Source: CBDBBY01 sp965205055 (GTDB lineage: Bacteria; Pseudomonadota; Alphaproteobacteria; Rhodobacterales; Rhodobacteraceae). Taken from it: a stretch of DNA of 64,000 bases. Below the pieces are notes generated by a model. It was not told the DNA's origin. It made no database searches and saw only the letters and a list, made by a program, of their open reading frames with translations. Location: the NCBI GenBank assembly GCA_965205055.1, contig OZ242030.1, positions 868,001-932,000 of the forward strand, in the 5' to 3' direction. The translations under genes were made by a program, and so were the position numbers. Position 1 is the stretch's first letter; each line of letters begins with the position of its first letter. Shown piece after piece: positions 36,028 to 44,670 of this stretch.

Positions 36028-36383
36028 CCATCAGTTCAATGCTACTTGCGTATCCCGTCATGCTGGAGACAAAAGAGGGGAATAACATACTGGTTTCGTT
36101 TCCCGACGTCCCGGAAGCTTTGACGGAAGGCACAACTAAGCAAGAGGCGCTGACAGAAGCGAAGGACTGCCTAATCGCCGCCCTTGATGGCTATATCGAG
36201 GGTCACCGCCAAATCCCACAACCATCCGCAGAAAACGAACTACCGCTCGTTGTGTTGCCTGCGTTGTTTACAGCCAAGATCGCAGTTTATCGGCTCTACC
36301 GCGCGATTTACGATGCAATTGGACGAAGACGTGCTGGTCAGGCGGTTGGAAACCATGGAAAAGACGATCAAGCTGCCGCTTAG
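36024..36383 (+). CDS. hicB: HicB-family antitoxin, C-terminus probably degenerate
   Basis: A 119-residue protein with the RNase-H-like HicB domain: YPVMLETKEGNNILVSFPDVPEALTEG followed by EALTEAKDCLIAALDGYI. AAGGAG precedes ATG 36024. After LPALFTAKIAVYRLYRA the sequence turns Arg/Gly/Gln-rich and no DNA-binding helix pair is visible. The +1 frame there reads RRLETMEKTIKL, which resembles the end of other HicB proteins, so a frameshift plus deletion near 36300 is likely. Confidence 0.7.
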   Translation: MTISSMLLAYPVMLETKEGNNILVSFPDVPEALTEGTTKQEALTEAKDCLIAALDGYIEGHRQIPQPSAENELPLVVLPALFTAKIAVYRLYRAIYDAIGRRRAGQAVGNHGKDDQAAA

Positions 36384-36616
36384 CTTTGATTGCTGATCAA
36401 ATAACCATGCTTGCCCTTTTCACCGTCGTATAGTTTTGCCGTATTCCCTGTTACGGAAAAACGAGACATGGTAATTTCTCTATCTCATCCAAGCGTTAAA
36501 AACATAAAGCCTGAAATCTTTTAAATTGTTTTCCATTTTATCTTGGACAAATCGAGGCAGCTCTTATGTCGCTCAAAGTCTGCAACCATGAGTTGAAGTC
36601 AAGGCGACGCTACAAA

Positions 36617-37504
36617 TCAACGACTGCTTTCGAAGCTCCTCGGATTCACCATGAAAATGCCGATCATCATCGTGGCCAATGCCGACCATACCCAGGCAGT
36701 GTGACTTTCATTGAAGATGATTATCCCCCAAATGACGCCGCCCATCGTCACAAGATATCCCGCTTGGCTGGCGAAAACCGGTCCGGACCGTCTGATCAGG
36801 TAAACGAACATCGCATAGCCCACAGCCGAAATAATCCCCAAAACCAGAATTGAAAGCTCCAGTTCGCCCGGCATGAGATCGGGCACGATGAATTGGCCCG
36901 TGGCCAAGACGACCGGAAGCAGAATGACGGAAGCCGTAAAGCTTGTCACGCACACGAGAGAGGCGGCTCCCAGTTCGACGGGTCGATTCATGTCAAGCAC
37001 GATATTTTCCGCGGCGTAAGCAAATGAGCTCACGCAAGCAATGAGAACCCATGGAACGGCGGCAGGATCCGGAAGCCCGTTCTTTGGCAGAACGAGCAAT
37101 CCGATTGCGATCGCGCCTGCGACCACGCCCGCGATGCGCCTGGCAACCGCACGTTCCAATTTGAGTGGAACGGCAAAAAGATAGGTGGCTAGCGGCACGA
37201 TTGAAACCGTGATGGCAAGCACACCGGCATCGACCTTGCTTGCCGCCCAGTAGAACAGAACTCCCGGAATAATTGTTCCAAGCAAGGCGATGATCAAGAT
37301 CAGCTTGATATGGCGCGCCCTGAAATTAAGCCGTTTTCGGCGCGCCAAGTTGAACAAATAAAGGCATGCGCCGGAAACGAAAGCCTGCCAGAACGCTATT
37401 CCGAACGGTTCGCCGCCTGCCTCGGCGGCAATCTTCGCGAGCGAGAAGGTCAATCCCCAAATCGCCCCCAAAAAAAACAAAATCAGCCAGTTAGTGAAAT
37501 CCAT
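36617..37504 (-). CDS. DMT superfamily transporter (EamA domains)
   Basis: A 295-residue membrane protein with about ten hydrophobic segments in two EamA repeats: LILFFLGAIWGLTFSLAKIA near the N-terminus, and ISAVGYAMFVYLIRRSGPVF to VIWGIIIFNE in the second repeat. Such proteins export metabolites or amino acids. It stands alone, convergent with hicB; the 233 bases between them are AT-rich and empty. Confidence 0.88.
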   Translation of the reverse strand: MDFTNWLILFFLGAIWGLTFSLAKIAAEAGGEPFGIAFWQAFVSGACLYLFNLARRKRLNFRARHIKLILIIALLGTIIPGVLFYWAASKVDAGVLAITVSIVPLATYLFAVPLKLERAVARRIAGVVAGAIAIGLLVLPKNGLPDPAAVPWVLIACVSSFAYAAENIVLDMNRPVELGAASLVCVTSFTASVILLPVVLATGQFIVPDLMPGELELSILVLGIISAVGYAMFVYLIRRSGPVFASQAGYLVTMGGVIWGIIIFNESHTAWVWSALATMMIGIFMVNPRSFESSR

Positions 37505-37987
37505 CGATGTTAATCCGAAGCGTAACCTTCAATGCTAATCCGATCCTGCGCTCCGAGTCGAATGTCTGCCGCAATTTGCGTTCTCGGATCGGCAGCGCAT
37601 TCGCCGGAACGATTTATCCATATAGCAAAGCTTATTCTTCCAAGACGAAATATTCGTCGCCGTTAGCGACATGTCGTTGAAATTGAGCATTATGGCCTGT
37701 CCTGTTGCTTCAACGTCATTGCGCCGCCGTTTGCAAGCATGATCGGCGTCGTGCTAGTCGAACCGAAGCATTCCCGACGAGAGAAGCATTATGCGTGGCT
37801 ACCCGCCTTCTTCTTGGAGCGGCGCTCTGCGCAGCAACAAAGCATTCGCCCTTCAATTCTTGGCGGACGAGTCAGACTCGGAACGGGCGATCAATCGGGT
37901 TCGATTTCGCATTGAATGATCCGCGCGTCCCTGCCATTTGTTCCGCAATGGACGCTTGAACGGAGCGATTATTGGAGCGGCGGCGAA
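37505..37987. other. Intergenic region
   Basis: Roughly 480 bases between the divergent transporter and acyl-CoA dehydrogenase genes. I see no gene or strong structure. It should contain both promoters. Confidence 0.45.
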
Positions 37988-39157
37988 TTGCACAGTGAAC
38001 TTACGGACGAGCAAAACCTTTTAGTTTCAACGGTTTCAAGGTTCATTTCCAATGTGCTGCATCCATTGGAGGAGCGCGTTGAGACCGACGACGCATTGAG
38101 CCGCGCAGATGCAGAACACGTCTTTGAAAAATCAAACGAACTTGGTCTCTACGCCCTGAATGTTCCGGTCGATTATGGCGGCGGCGGGCTTTCATCGTTC
38201 GATTGGATACTGGCGGAGGAGCAGTTCGGGCATGCATCCGACATACTGGTGCGCCGGGCATTTGGGAACGTATACGACATCTTGCTTGCAGGCACTGCAT
38301 CTCAAAGGCAGAGATGGCTTGCTCCTGCTGCCAGCGGAGCGAAAACCTTTTCCATCGCTTTTACTGAACCCGGAGCTGGGTCGGATGCTGCAGGCATCGC
38401 CACCCGCGCCGAAAAAACCAACGGCGGCTGGGTGATCAACGGACATAAGCAATTCGTATCGGATGCGCTTCATGCCGATGCATTCATTGTGACTGCGGTT
38501 ACCGATCCCGCATCCGGCTCGCGCGGCATATCGACATTCGTCGTTGAAAAGGGAACGGAAGGCTTCAGTCTCGGCCCCAATGAGGAAATGATGGGGCTTC
38601 GGGGCACGACACATGCTTCCTTGTATTTCGAGGATGTCGAAGTCGGCGCAGAAAACCTGCTTGGAAGCGAAGGCGAAGGTCTGAAACTGGCGCTGGAAAC
38701 GCTCGGCAGAGTGCGCCTTGCCCAGGTTGCCGCGCGATCAGTTGGAAAGGCGACGCGATTGTTGAACCTCGCTGTCGATCATGCGCGCGAACGCCGTCAA
38801 TTCGGACGCGCGATCGGCGAATATCAGATGATAAAAGCGATGCTGGCCGACAGCGCGGTCGAGATTGCATCCGCGCGAGCCCTCGTCTGGGATGCAGCGC
38901 GCCGCATCGACCGTGGATCTCACGCAAGAACGCAAATCTCCATGGCCAAGCTGCACGGATCGGAGGTCCTCGGTCGGGTTGCCGACCGTGCGGTCCAGAT
39001 CTTCGGCGGCTCCGGATACTCGAAAAGGGCGCTGATTGAGCGGCTGTACAGAGACGCGAGGATATTCCGGATTTTTGACGGAACCTCCGAAATTCACAGA
39101 AATATTATTGCAAAACGCATGTTGGCGAAGGAGCCCGGCATCTTTGGACTGGACTGA
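37988..39157 (+). CDS. Acyl-CoA dehydrogenase family protein
   Basis: A 389-residue FAD enzyme. Family marks are FTEPGAGSDAAGI (FAD-binding), VINGHKQFVSDA, RRQFGRAIGEYQMIKAMLAD and IFGGSGYSKRALIERLYRDAR. The usual catalytic Glu of the EGT motif is Asp here (FDGTSEIHR), so the base may be placed differently or the reaction altered. TTG 37988 is preferred: GGAG (37974-37977) precedes it and the protein then begins HSELTDEQ, as the family does; the frame is open back to ATG 37916. It lies upstream of a Liv-type importer, possibly for a carboxylate it oxidises after CoA activation. Confidence 0.88.
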   Translation: MHSELTDEQNLLVSTVSRFISNVLHPLEERVETDDALSRADAEHVFEKSNELGLYALNVPVDYGGGGLSSFDWILAEEQFGHASDILVRRAFGNVYDILLAGTASQRQRWLAPAASGAKTFSIAFTEPGAGSDAAGIATRAEKTNGGWVINGHKQFVSDALHADAFIVTAVTDPASGSRGISTFVVEKGTEGFSLGPNEEMMGLRGTTHASLYFEDVEVGAENLLGSEGEGLKLALETLGRVRLAQVAARSVGKATRLLNLAVDHARERRQFGRAIGEYQMIKAMLADSAVEIASARALVWDAARRIDRGSHARTQISMAKLHGSEVLGRVADRAVQIFGGSGYSKRALIERLYRDARIFRIFDGTSEIHRNIIAKRMLAKEPGIFGLD

Positions 39158-39388
39158 CGATGCAAGCGCAACTTTCGCATGCCTGCCGTCGCGGCCTTGA
39201 ACATCGAATTTAATGAGCGGACATTCGCCATTTCCCGGGCGGCGAAAGAACGTCGCTTGGGAATCTTGTCGGGTACATTCCTTAGGCGGCATGGACATGC
39301 ATGATTCGGCAACTCGATTTCGGGTTGGTCAATTTGACGTCAATGTCGTAATCTCAATCGTGCCGCACTGGACTGCTCGGAGAATCGC

Positions 39389-40132
39389 GTGCTTTTGCTG
39401 AATGGAGTTGAAACAGGCTACGGCAAGCTCAGGATCCTCCGTGGCGTCGATATGGAGGTGCCCGATCACAAAATTGTTGCCCTTCTCGGGGGGAACGGCA
39501 CGGGGAAATCCACGCTTCTCAAGGCCATCTCGGGTCTGCTTCCTGTCTGGAAAGGCGAAATCGTTTTCGACGGCGTTCCTATTCACAACAAGCGGCCGCA
39601 CGAGATCGTGCGGGCCGGCCTTGTGCAGGTCACGCAAGGCAAGGACAGCTATCCCGGAATGACCGTGGAAGAGAATCTGTTGCTCGGCGCATACTCTCGT
39701 TCCAGCGCGACCGCCGTCAAATCCGATCTGGACATGGTGTACACGTTCTTCCCCGCGCTTAAGGGCCACCGAAGGCAGGTGGCCGGATTGCTGTCCGGCG
39801 GACAAGTCCAGATGCTGGTCATCGGCAGAGGTTTGATGGCAGCTCCGAAAATGATCATGCTGGACGAACCATCGGCTGCCTTGGCGCCGATGGTCGTGCT
39901 TGACATCTTCAAGCAGATCAACAAAATCCGCAGCGAAACCGACATGACCATCCTGATTGTGGAACAGAATGTGCGTATGGCGCTCCTGCTGGCAGAATAC
40001 GGCTATGTGGTTCACGACGGACGGATTCACGTCGAGGGCAGCGCCAGCGAAATGATCGACAACGACAAGGTCAGGAACGCGTACCTCGGCGGAACTGTCG
40101 CGAGCACGGGAGAAGAACTGAATGCTGCTTGA
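39389..40132 (+). CDS. Branched-chain amino acid-type ABC transporter ATPase, LivF-like
   Basis: A 247-residue ATPase. Walker A is GGNGTGKST, the signature LSGGQVQM, Walker B KMIMLDEPSAALAP, and the region before it (QGKDSYPGMTVEENLLLGAY) is typical LivF. GTG 39389 has CGGAGA (39378-39383) upstream. It overlaps the LivH-like gene by 11 bases and starts the importer operon. Confidence 0.9.
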   Translation: MLLLNGVETGYGKLRILRGVDMEVPDHKIVALLGGNGTGKSTLLKAISGLLPVWKGEIVFDGVPIHNKRPHEIVRAGLVQVTQGKDSYPGMTVEENLLLGAYSRSSATAVKSDLDMVYTFFPALKGHRRQVAGLLSGGQVQMLVIGRGLMAAPKMIMLDEPSAALAPMVVLDIFKQINKIRSETDMTILIVEQNVRMALLLAEYGYVVHDGRIHVEGSASEMIDNDKVRNAYLGGTVASTGEELNAA

Positions 40133-41006
40133 CTTCCTCGTGGTCGGATTATCGATCGGACTGGTCTACGGCCTCGTGGCGCTCGGCATTTCGCTTATCT
40201 ATTCCGGCCTCGACATCGTGCATTTCGCGCACGGCGAGGTGTTCATGTTCGGCGCATTTTTCGGGCTGGTGCTATTCAACGACCTTGGGCTTTCCTACCC
40301 GATAACGCTGTTTCTGGCCATGATCCTGACGGGCATCATGGGGATCTTCATCGAAAGAGTTTTCTACCGTCGCCTGACCAAGCAAGGCGGCGGATACACC
40401 GTCGCAGGAATGGGAATGATCATCTGCGGATTCGGAATGGCGATCATCCTTCAGAATGTCGCCTATCTGATCTGGGGCGCCGAGGGCCATGCGATCAGCG
40501 TGAATTTCGGTTTGCCGATGATGATCGGGCAAGTCGCACTGCCGAAATCCTACCTGTGGATTCTGGTGGTGTCCGTCGGGCTCATGGCGCTTCTGCACGC
40601 CGGGCTGAAATACACGAAACTCGGACGCGGAATCCGGGCGGTCGCCGCGAACAAGGACATCGCCTACCTGATGGGAATAAATGTTCCCTTGATGATTTCG
40701 CTGATTTTCTGCGTCGCTTGCGGTCTCGCAGCCGCCGGAGGCGTGCTGATCGGACCGATCAACTATGTCCAAGTCGAAATGGGCTACTTGATTCTGATCA
40801 AGGCGTTCGCCGCCGCGGTGGTCGGAGGCTTCGGCTCCCTGCCCGGCGCCGTCCTCGGAGGCTTGCTGGTCGGCGTGTTCGAAACCATGGGCGCCGCCTA
40901 TATTTCCGGCAGCCACAAAGATATCTATGCGTTTCTTCTCTTGATCTTCGTGCTGATGGTTCGGCCCACCGGACTGCTCGGAACGCTCGCGAAGGTCAAG
41001 GCCTGA
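40122..41006 (+). CDS. Branched-chain amino acid-type ABC permease, LivH-like
   Basis: A 294-residue inner-membrane permease. It begins LVVGLSIGLVYGLVALGISLIYSGLDIVHFAHGE, the LivH signature, and holds LGRGIRAVAANKDIAYLMGIN, the ATPase-contact loop, and AAVVGGFGSLPGAVLGGLLVGVFE. Confidence 0.92.
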   Translation: MLLDFLVVGLSIGLVYGLVALGISLIYSGLDIVHFAHGEVFMFGAFFGLVLFNDLGLSYPITLFLAMILTGIMGIFIERVFYRRLTKQGGGYTVAGMGMIICGFGMAIILQNVAYLIWGAEGHAISVNFGLPMMIGQVALPKSYLWILVVSVGLMALLHAGLKYTKLGRGIRAVAANKDIAYLMGINVPLMISLIFCVACGLAAAGGVLIGPINYVQVEMGYLILIKAFAAAVVGGFGSLPGAVLGGLLVGVFETMGAAYISGSHKDIYAFLLLIFVLMVRPTGLLGTLAKVKA

Positions 41007-41044
41007 ATCCTTTGTAAACGTCCCACTCAAGAAAGGAGACATCA

Positions 41045-42238
41045 ATGAGAAAAACGACAGTTGGACTAATCGCGCTCGCCGCTGCGCTCGCAGCAGCAGG
41101 CGTGCAAGCAGGAGAAATCCGGATCGGCGCGACGATGCGAATGATCTCGGAGAACGGCCAGAAATACGGCCAGATGATGCAGGACGAATTCGATGCGATA
41201 AACGCCGCCGGCGGCATCAACGGCCATACGATCAGCCTTTCGCTCCTCAACGACGAATGCAAATCGGACAAGGGCGTCGCGAATGCGAACAAGTTCGCGT
41301 ACCAAGAGAACGTGCACCTCATCATCGGATCGACCTGCTCGTCGGTGACGCTTCCGATCGTGGACGTTACGGCTCAAGCCGAAGTTCCCCAGATCATTCC
41401 TCACTCGACGAATGACCAGATTACCAGAAAGGATTCCGCCTGGGTTTTCAGGGTTCCGATATCCGCCCGCTACTACAAGGGCGTCGTCGCCAAGTACCTT
41501 GCAGACAATGTCGGCACCCGCATCGCCTACGTATACGCATCCGACGCGGCGGCGCAGTCTGAAACCCAAGGCATCATCGGCCAGATGCGCGACATTTACG
41601 GGGTGGAGCCGATCTACGAAGCGCAGACCCAGGAAAAGGAAATCGACTTCCGCTCGCACCTGCTCAAAATCAGGGAGCTCGAGCCGGACGCGATCTATTT
41701 CGGCGGGCTGGCGGAACCGATCGCGCGATTCCTCGTGCAGTCTTATGAAGTCGGCATCCCGGCCTCCGTGACGCGGGCCGCAAGCTCTGCCGCTTCAAAC
41801 GCGCCGGTTCCGAAACTCGCCGGGGACGCAGTAAAGGGCGTGTTCTTTTCCGCGGCCTATTCCGACAGCGATACCCGGCCGATCGCCAAGCTGTTCAACT
41901 CTTTGGTCAAGGAAAAGTACAATATCCCAAGCGTCGACCACGACTTCAGCCAAGCCTACGATTTGGTCAGAATCGTTGAAATTGCGCTTGGCAGCGCGGA
42001 GTTGTCGCTTGCGGATGACGACCTCGCTGCCGACCGGACGGCGATCCGCGATGCCATCGCGAACGTCCAAGGCTACGAGGGGCTCTCGTCCGGTCCGATC
42101 AGCTTCTGCGCCGATCCCACGCCGCAGTGCCGTGACGGCAACCGCACGCCCGTGCTGATACAGTACACCAAAGGCGGCGAAGACTTTGAGGTCGGAATTC
42201 TCGACAGGGTAACCATGCCCATCGACTTCGGTCTCTGA
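41045..42238 (+). CDS. ABC transporter substrate-binding protein, LivK-like
   Basis: A 397-residue periplasmic binding protein (Peripla_BP_6 type) with a Sec signal peptide (MRKTTVGLIALAAALAAAGVQA). IRIGATMRMISENGQKYG and AAGGINGHTISLSLLNDECKSDKGVANANKF match the Liv/amide-binding fold. The ligand may be an amino acid, amide, urea or aromatic acid. AAGGAG precedes ATG 41045. A strong hairpin follows its stop. Confidence 0.92.
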   Translation: MRKTTVGLIALAAALAAAGVQAGEIRIGATMRMISENGQKYGQMMQDEFDAINAAGGINGHTISLSLLNDECKSDKGVANANKFAYQENVHLIIGSTCSSVTLPIVDVTAQAEVPQIIPHSTNDQITRKDSAWVFRVPISARYYKGVVAKYLADNVGTRIAYVYASDAAAQSETQGIIGQMRDIYGVEPIYEAQTQEKEIDFRSHLLKIRELEPDAIYFGGLAEPIARFLVQSYEVGIPASVTRAASSAASNAPVPKLAGDAVKGVFFSAAYSDSDTRPIAKLFNSLVKEKYNIPSVDHDFSQAYDLVRIVEIALGSAELSLADDDLAADRTAIRDAIANVQGYEGLSSGPISFCADPTPQCRDGNRTPVLIQYTKGGEDFEVGILDRVTMPIDFGL

Positions 42239-42244
42239 CGATTC

Positions 42245-42280
42245 GGCGCTCCGGTTCCCGTCGCCGGGGACCGGAGCGCC
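42245..42280 (+). terminator. Hairpin between binding-protein and permease genes
   Basis: A 15-bp stem with one G-T pair (42245-42259 with 42266-42280) and a 6-base loop starts 6 bases after the binding-protein stop. No T-run follows. As in the other two ABC operons here, it probably sets a high binding-protein to permease ratio. Confidence 0.65.
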
Positions 42281-42319
42281 TTGCATTCCAACCATTCCAT
42301 AAACGACAAGCAAATCCGG

Positions 42320-43360
42320 ATGCGCAAACTGACTGGCGCGGCAGCGCAAGTTTTTGACCGCATGAAGTCGTCGCACCGCCTGCTGCCTTGGGTTTTGGCG
42401 TTCGCCATCCTGTTGCCGCTGCCGCAGCTGACGGCAAACAATTACCAAATTTATTTGCTGAACTTCATTTGCATCATGATCATCCTTGCGACGGGCCTCA
42501 ATATCGTCAAAGGGTTCTGCGGACAGGTTACCGTCGGGCACGTCGCCGTGTACGCCATCGGAGCATACACCTCGGCTGTCCTGTCAGTGAATTTCGGAAT
42601 GCCGTTCTGGGTCTGCCTGCCCGCAGCCGTTCTAGCGGCGGCATCCGCAGGCATATTGGTCGGCGTTCCGTCTTTCCGGCTTGAAGGGGCGTATCTCGCG
42701 TTGGCGACGCTTGCTTTCGCGCAAGCCGTCGAAGTTTTCATTCGCGTGACCAACTACCTCGGATCTGCTTCCGGGATCGGCGGCATCCGCCCGCCGTCCA
42801 TTTTCGGCTACACGCTGCGGAATTACGAAGATTATTACCTCTTGGTAATGCCTGTGATGCTTTTGGCCGTATATGCTTCCTACGCGCTGCTGCGGTCGGC
42901 GACAGGCCGCGCATTCATGGCGGTTCGAGAGGATCCCCTTACTGCCGCCGCGACCGGAATCAACGTCAAACGATACAAGCTGATTGCATTCGTCATCAGC
43001 GCGATCTACGCAGGCGTCGCCGGCTCCCTGTATGCCCACATGCTGCCCGGATACGTCCATCCGAACAATTTCACCGTCATCGAGATGGTCACAGTGCTTC
43101 TCATGGTCGTGCTCGGAGGCATCGGCAACATTTGGGGCGGCGTGATCGGCGCGGTGATCGTCACGATCATCGCGGATCTGACGCGCGACTTCTATTTTTA
43201 CCAGCTCCTCGCTTTCGGGCTGGTCATCGTGGGCACAGTGCTGTTCATGCCCAAAGGAATCGGCGGCATCATCGACCGTTATTTCGCATCGCGCCGATTT
43301 GTCGCGGCTCGCGAAGCGACGGCCGAGCGAAAGCGGGCAGAAGTGGAAGAGACCGAGTAA
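42320..43360 (+). CDS. Branched-chain amino acid-type ABC permease, LivM-like
   Basis: A 346-residue inner-membrane permease. NYQIYLLNFICIMIILATGLNIVKGFCGQVTVGHVA is the LivM signature; RAFMAVREDPLTAAATGINV is the ATPase-contact loop, and VLLMVVLGGIGNIWGGVIGA follows. ATG 42320 is the chosen start; ATG 42362 is also possible since neither has a strong Shine-Dalgarno. Its TAA shares a base with the LivG-like start. Confidence 0.9.
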   Translation: MRKLTGAAAQVFDRMKSSHRLLPWVLAFAILLPLPQLTANNYQIYLLNFICIMIILATGLNIVKGFCGQVTVGHVAVYAIGAYTSAVLSVNFGMPFWVCLPAAVLAAASAGILVGVPSFRLEGAYLALATLAFAQAVEVFIRVTNYLGSASGIGGIRPPSIFGYTLRNYEDYYLLVMPVMLLAVYASYALLRSATGRAFMAVREDPLTAAATGINVKRYKLIAFVISAIYAGVAGSLYAHMLPGYVHPNNFTVIEMVTVLLMVVLGGIGNIWGGVIGAVIVTIIADLTRDFYFYQLLAFGLVIVGTVLFMPKGIGGIIDRYFASRRFVAAREATAERKRAEVEETE

Positions 43361-44163
43361 TGGCCGCTTTGCTGCAGGTTCGAGGACTTTCCAAGAGTTT
43401 CGGCGGCCTCAAGGCGATCAACGATGTCGATTTGGATGTGGAAGACAAGGCCATACACGGCCTGATCGGTCCGAACGGCTCCGGGAAATCCACTTTTTTC
43501 AATCTCGTTTCTTGCGTGTACCGCGCCGAAGCGGGCGAAGTTCATTTCGACGGACGGAACATAACCAACATCGAGCCGCACGAAGTCGCCGCGGCGGGCA
43601 TTGCGAGAACCTTCCAGCTGCTTCGAATGTTCACGGAAATGACCGTGCTGGAGAACCTGATGGTCGGGCATCATTGCCATGTCGGCTACAGCACGTTCGC
43701 GGGAATATTCAGCGTCAGCCGGGTTGCTGAAGAGGAGCGGCAAATCCGGGACGAAATGATGGAAATCCTGGAGTTCATCGGCCTGTCGGATTTCGCCGGC
43801 ATTCCGGCTTCGGAGCTTTCAGTCGGCCAGCGGCGCCTGCTCGCGCTGGGCCGCGCGATCGCGATGAAACCCAAGCTTCTGATGCTGGACGAGCCTGCGG
43901 CCGGACTGGCGCCGCCGAATGTCGAAAATCTAATGACCATCATGATGCAGCTCAAGGAAAGATACGGATTGACCGTGGTCGTCGTCGAACACATCCTGAA
44001 AGTCGTGATGGATACGTGCGATATGGTGTCCGTGCTGGACCACGGGGAAAGGATCGCGACCGGAACGCCGGAGGAGATAAAGGACAACCCGGCCGTCGTG
44101 GAGGCTTATCTCGGCAAGGAAATGGATGACGAGCAGGTGCGTCGGGAGATAGGCGCAATTTGA
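43360..44163 (+). CDS. Branched-chain amino acid-type ABC transporter ATPase, LivG-like
   Basis: A 267-residue ATPase. Walker A is GPNGSGKST, Walker B KLLMLDEPAAGLAP, and the switch His is in VVEHILKVV. The signature reads LSVGQRR instead of LSYGQ/LSGGQ. IARTFQLLRMFTEMTVLENLMVG is typical LivG. ATG 43360 overlaps the LivM stop by one base. The gene closes the five-gene operon. Confidence 0.92.
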   Translation: MAALLQVRGLSKSFGGLKAINDVDLDVEDKAIHGLIGPNGSGKSTFFNLVSCVYRAEAGEVHFDGRNITNIEPHEVAAAGIARTFQLLRMFTEMTVLENLMVGHHCHVGYSTFAGIFSVSRVAEEERQIRDEMMEILEFIGLSDFAGIPASELSVGQRRLLALGRAIAMKPKLLMLDEPAAGLAPPNVENLMTIMMQLKERYGLTVVVVEHILKVVMDTCDMVSVLDHGERIATGTPEEIKDNPAVVEAYLGKEMDDEQVRREIGAI

Positions 44164-44534
44164 TTCTTATGCGCATTTGATCCCGCTCCTGAAGCTTTCG
44201 CCTCGTCGGACTATGCCGCCTAAGGCCATAAGGCTTGGAAGTTTTCACCTATTCGCACCAACGCTGCATTGAGGCCGGCGCAACCGGAGGCAGGCAATCA
44301 CCGTCAGAACCCGCAAAGATCGGTGAACTCTGACACCCTCGGTTCGTCGAAATCGGACGAAGCGCGAAACAGACTTCACCAGAAAATTTGAAACGCCCTC
44401 ACTTCCGCGAGGCACACCGGAACTTACGATGCCGCAATCGGCTAAAGATTTATGACGACGCGATGCTCCGTGGCTTCTGCGAATCGGTTGAGGGTGCGCG
44501 TCGATGGCATCGTCTTGCCGCCTTCCAGCCGCAC

Positions 44535-44670
44535 AATATAGGCACGGGAGATCTCCATACGGTCTGCAAGCTCCTGCTGGGTCAATCCCGCTGCTCCGCG
44601 TGCCTTTATGAACTGCCTGGCAAGCGCGAACTCTTTCTTAAGGGCGTCATACTCAAGCATATACTCGGGG
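44535..44670. repeat. 136-bp direct repeat, left copy (target duplication)
   Basis: Identical to 46608-46743 base for base. The two copies flank the IS1634-family element exactly, so this is a target-site duplication. IS1634 is known to make unusually long, variable target duplications. Confidence 0.93.
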
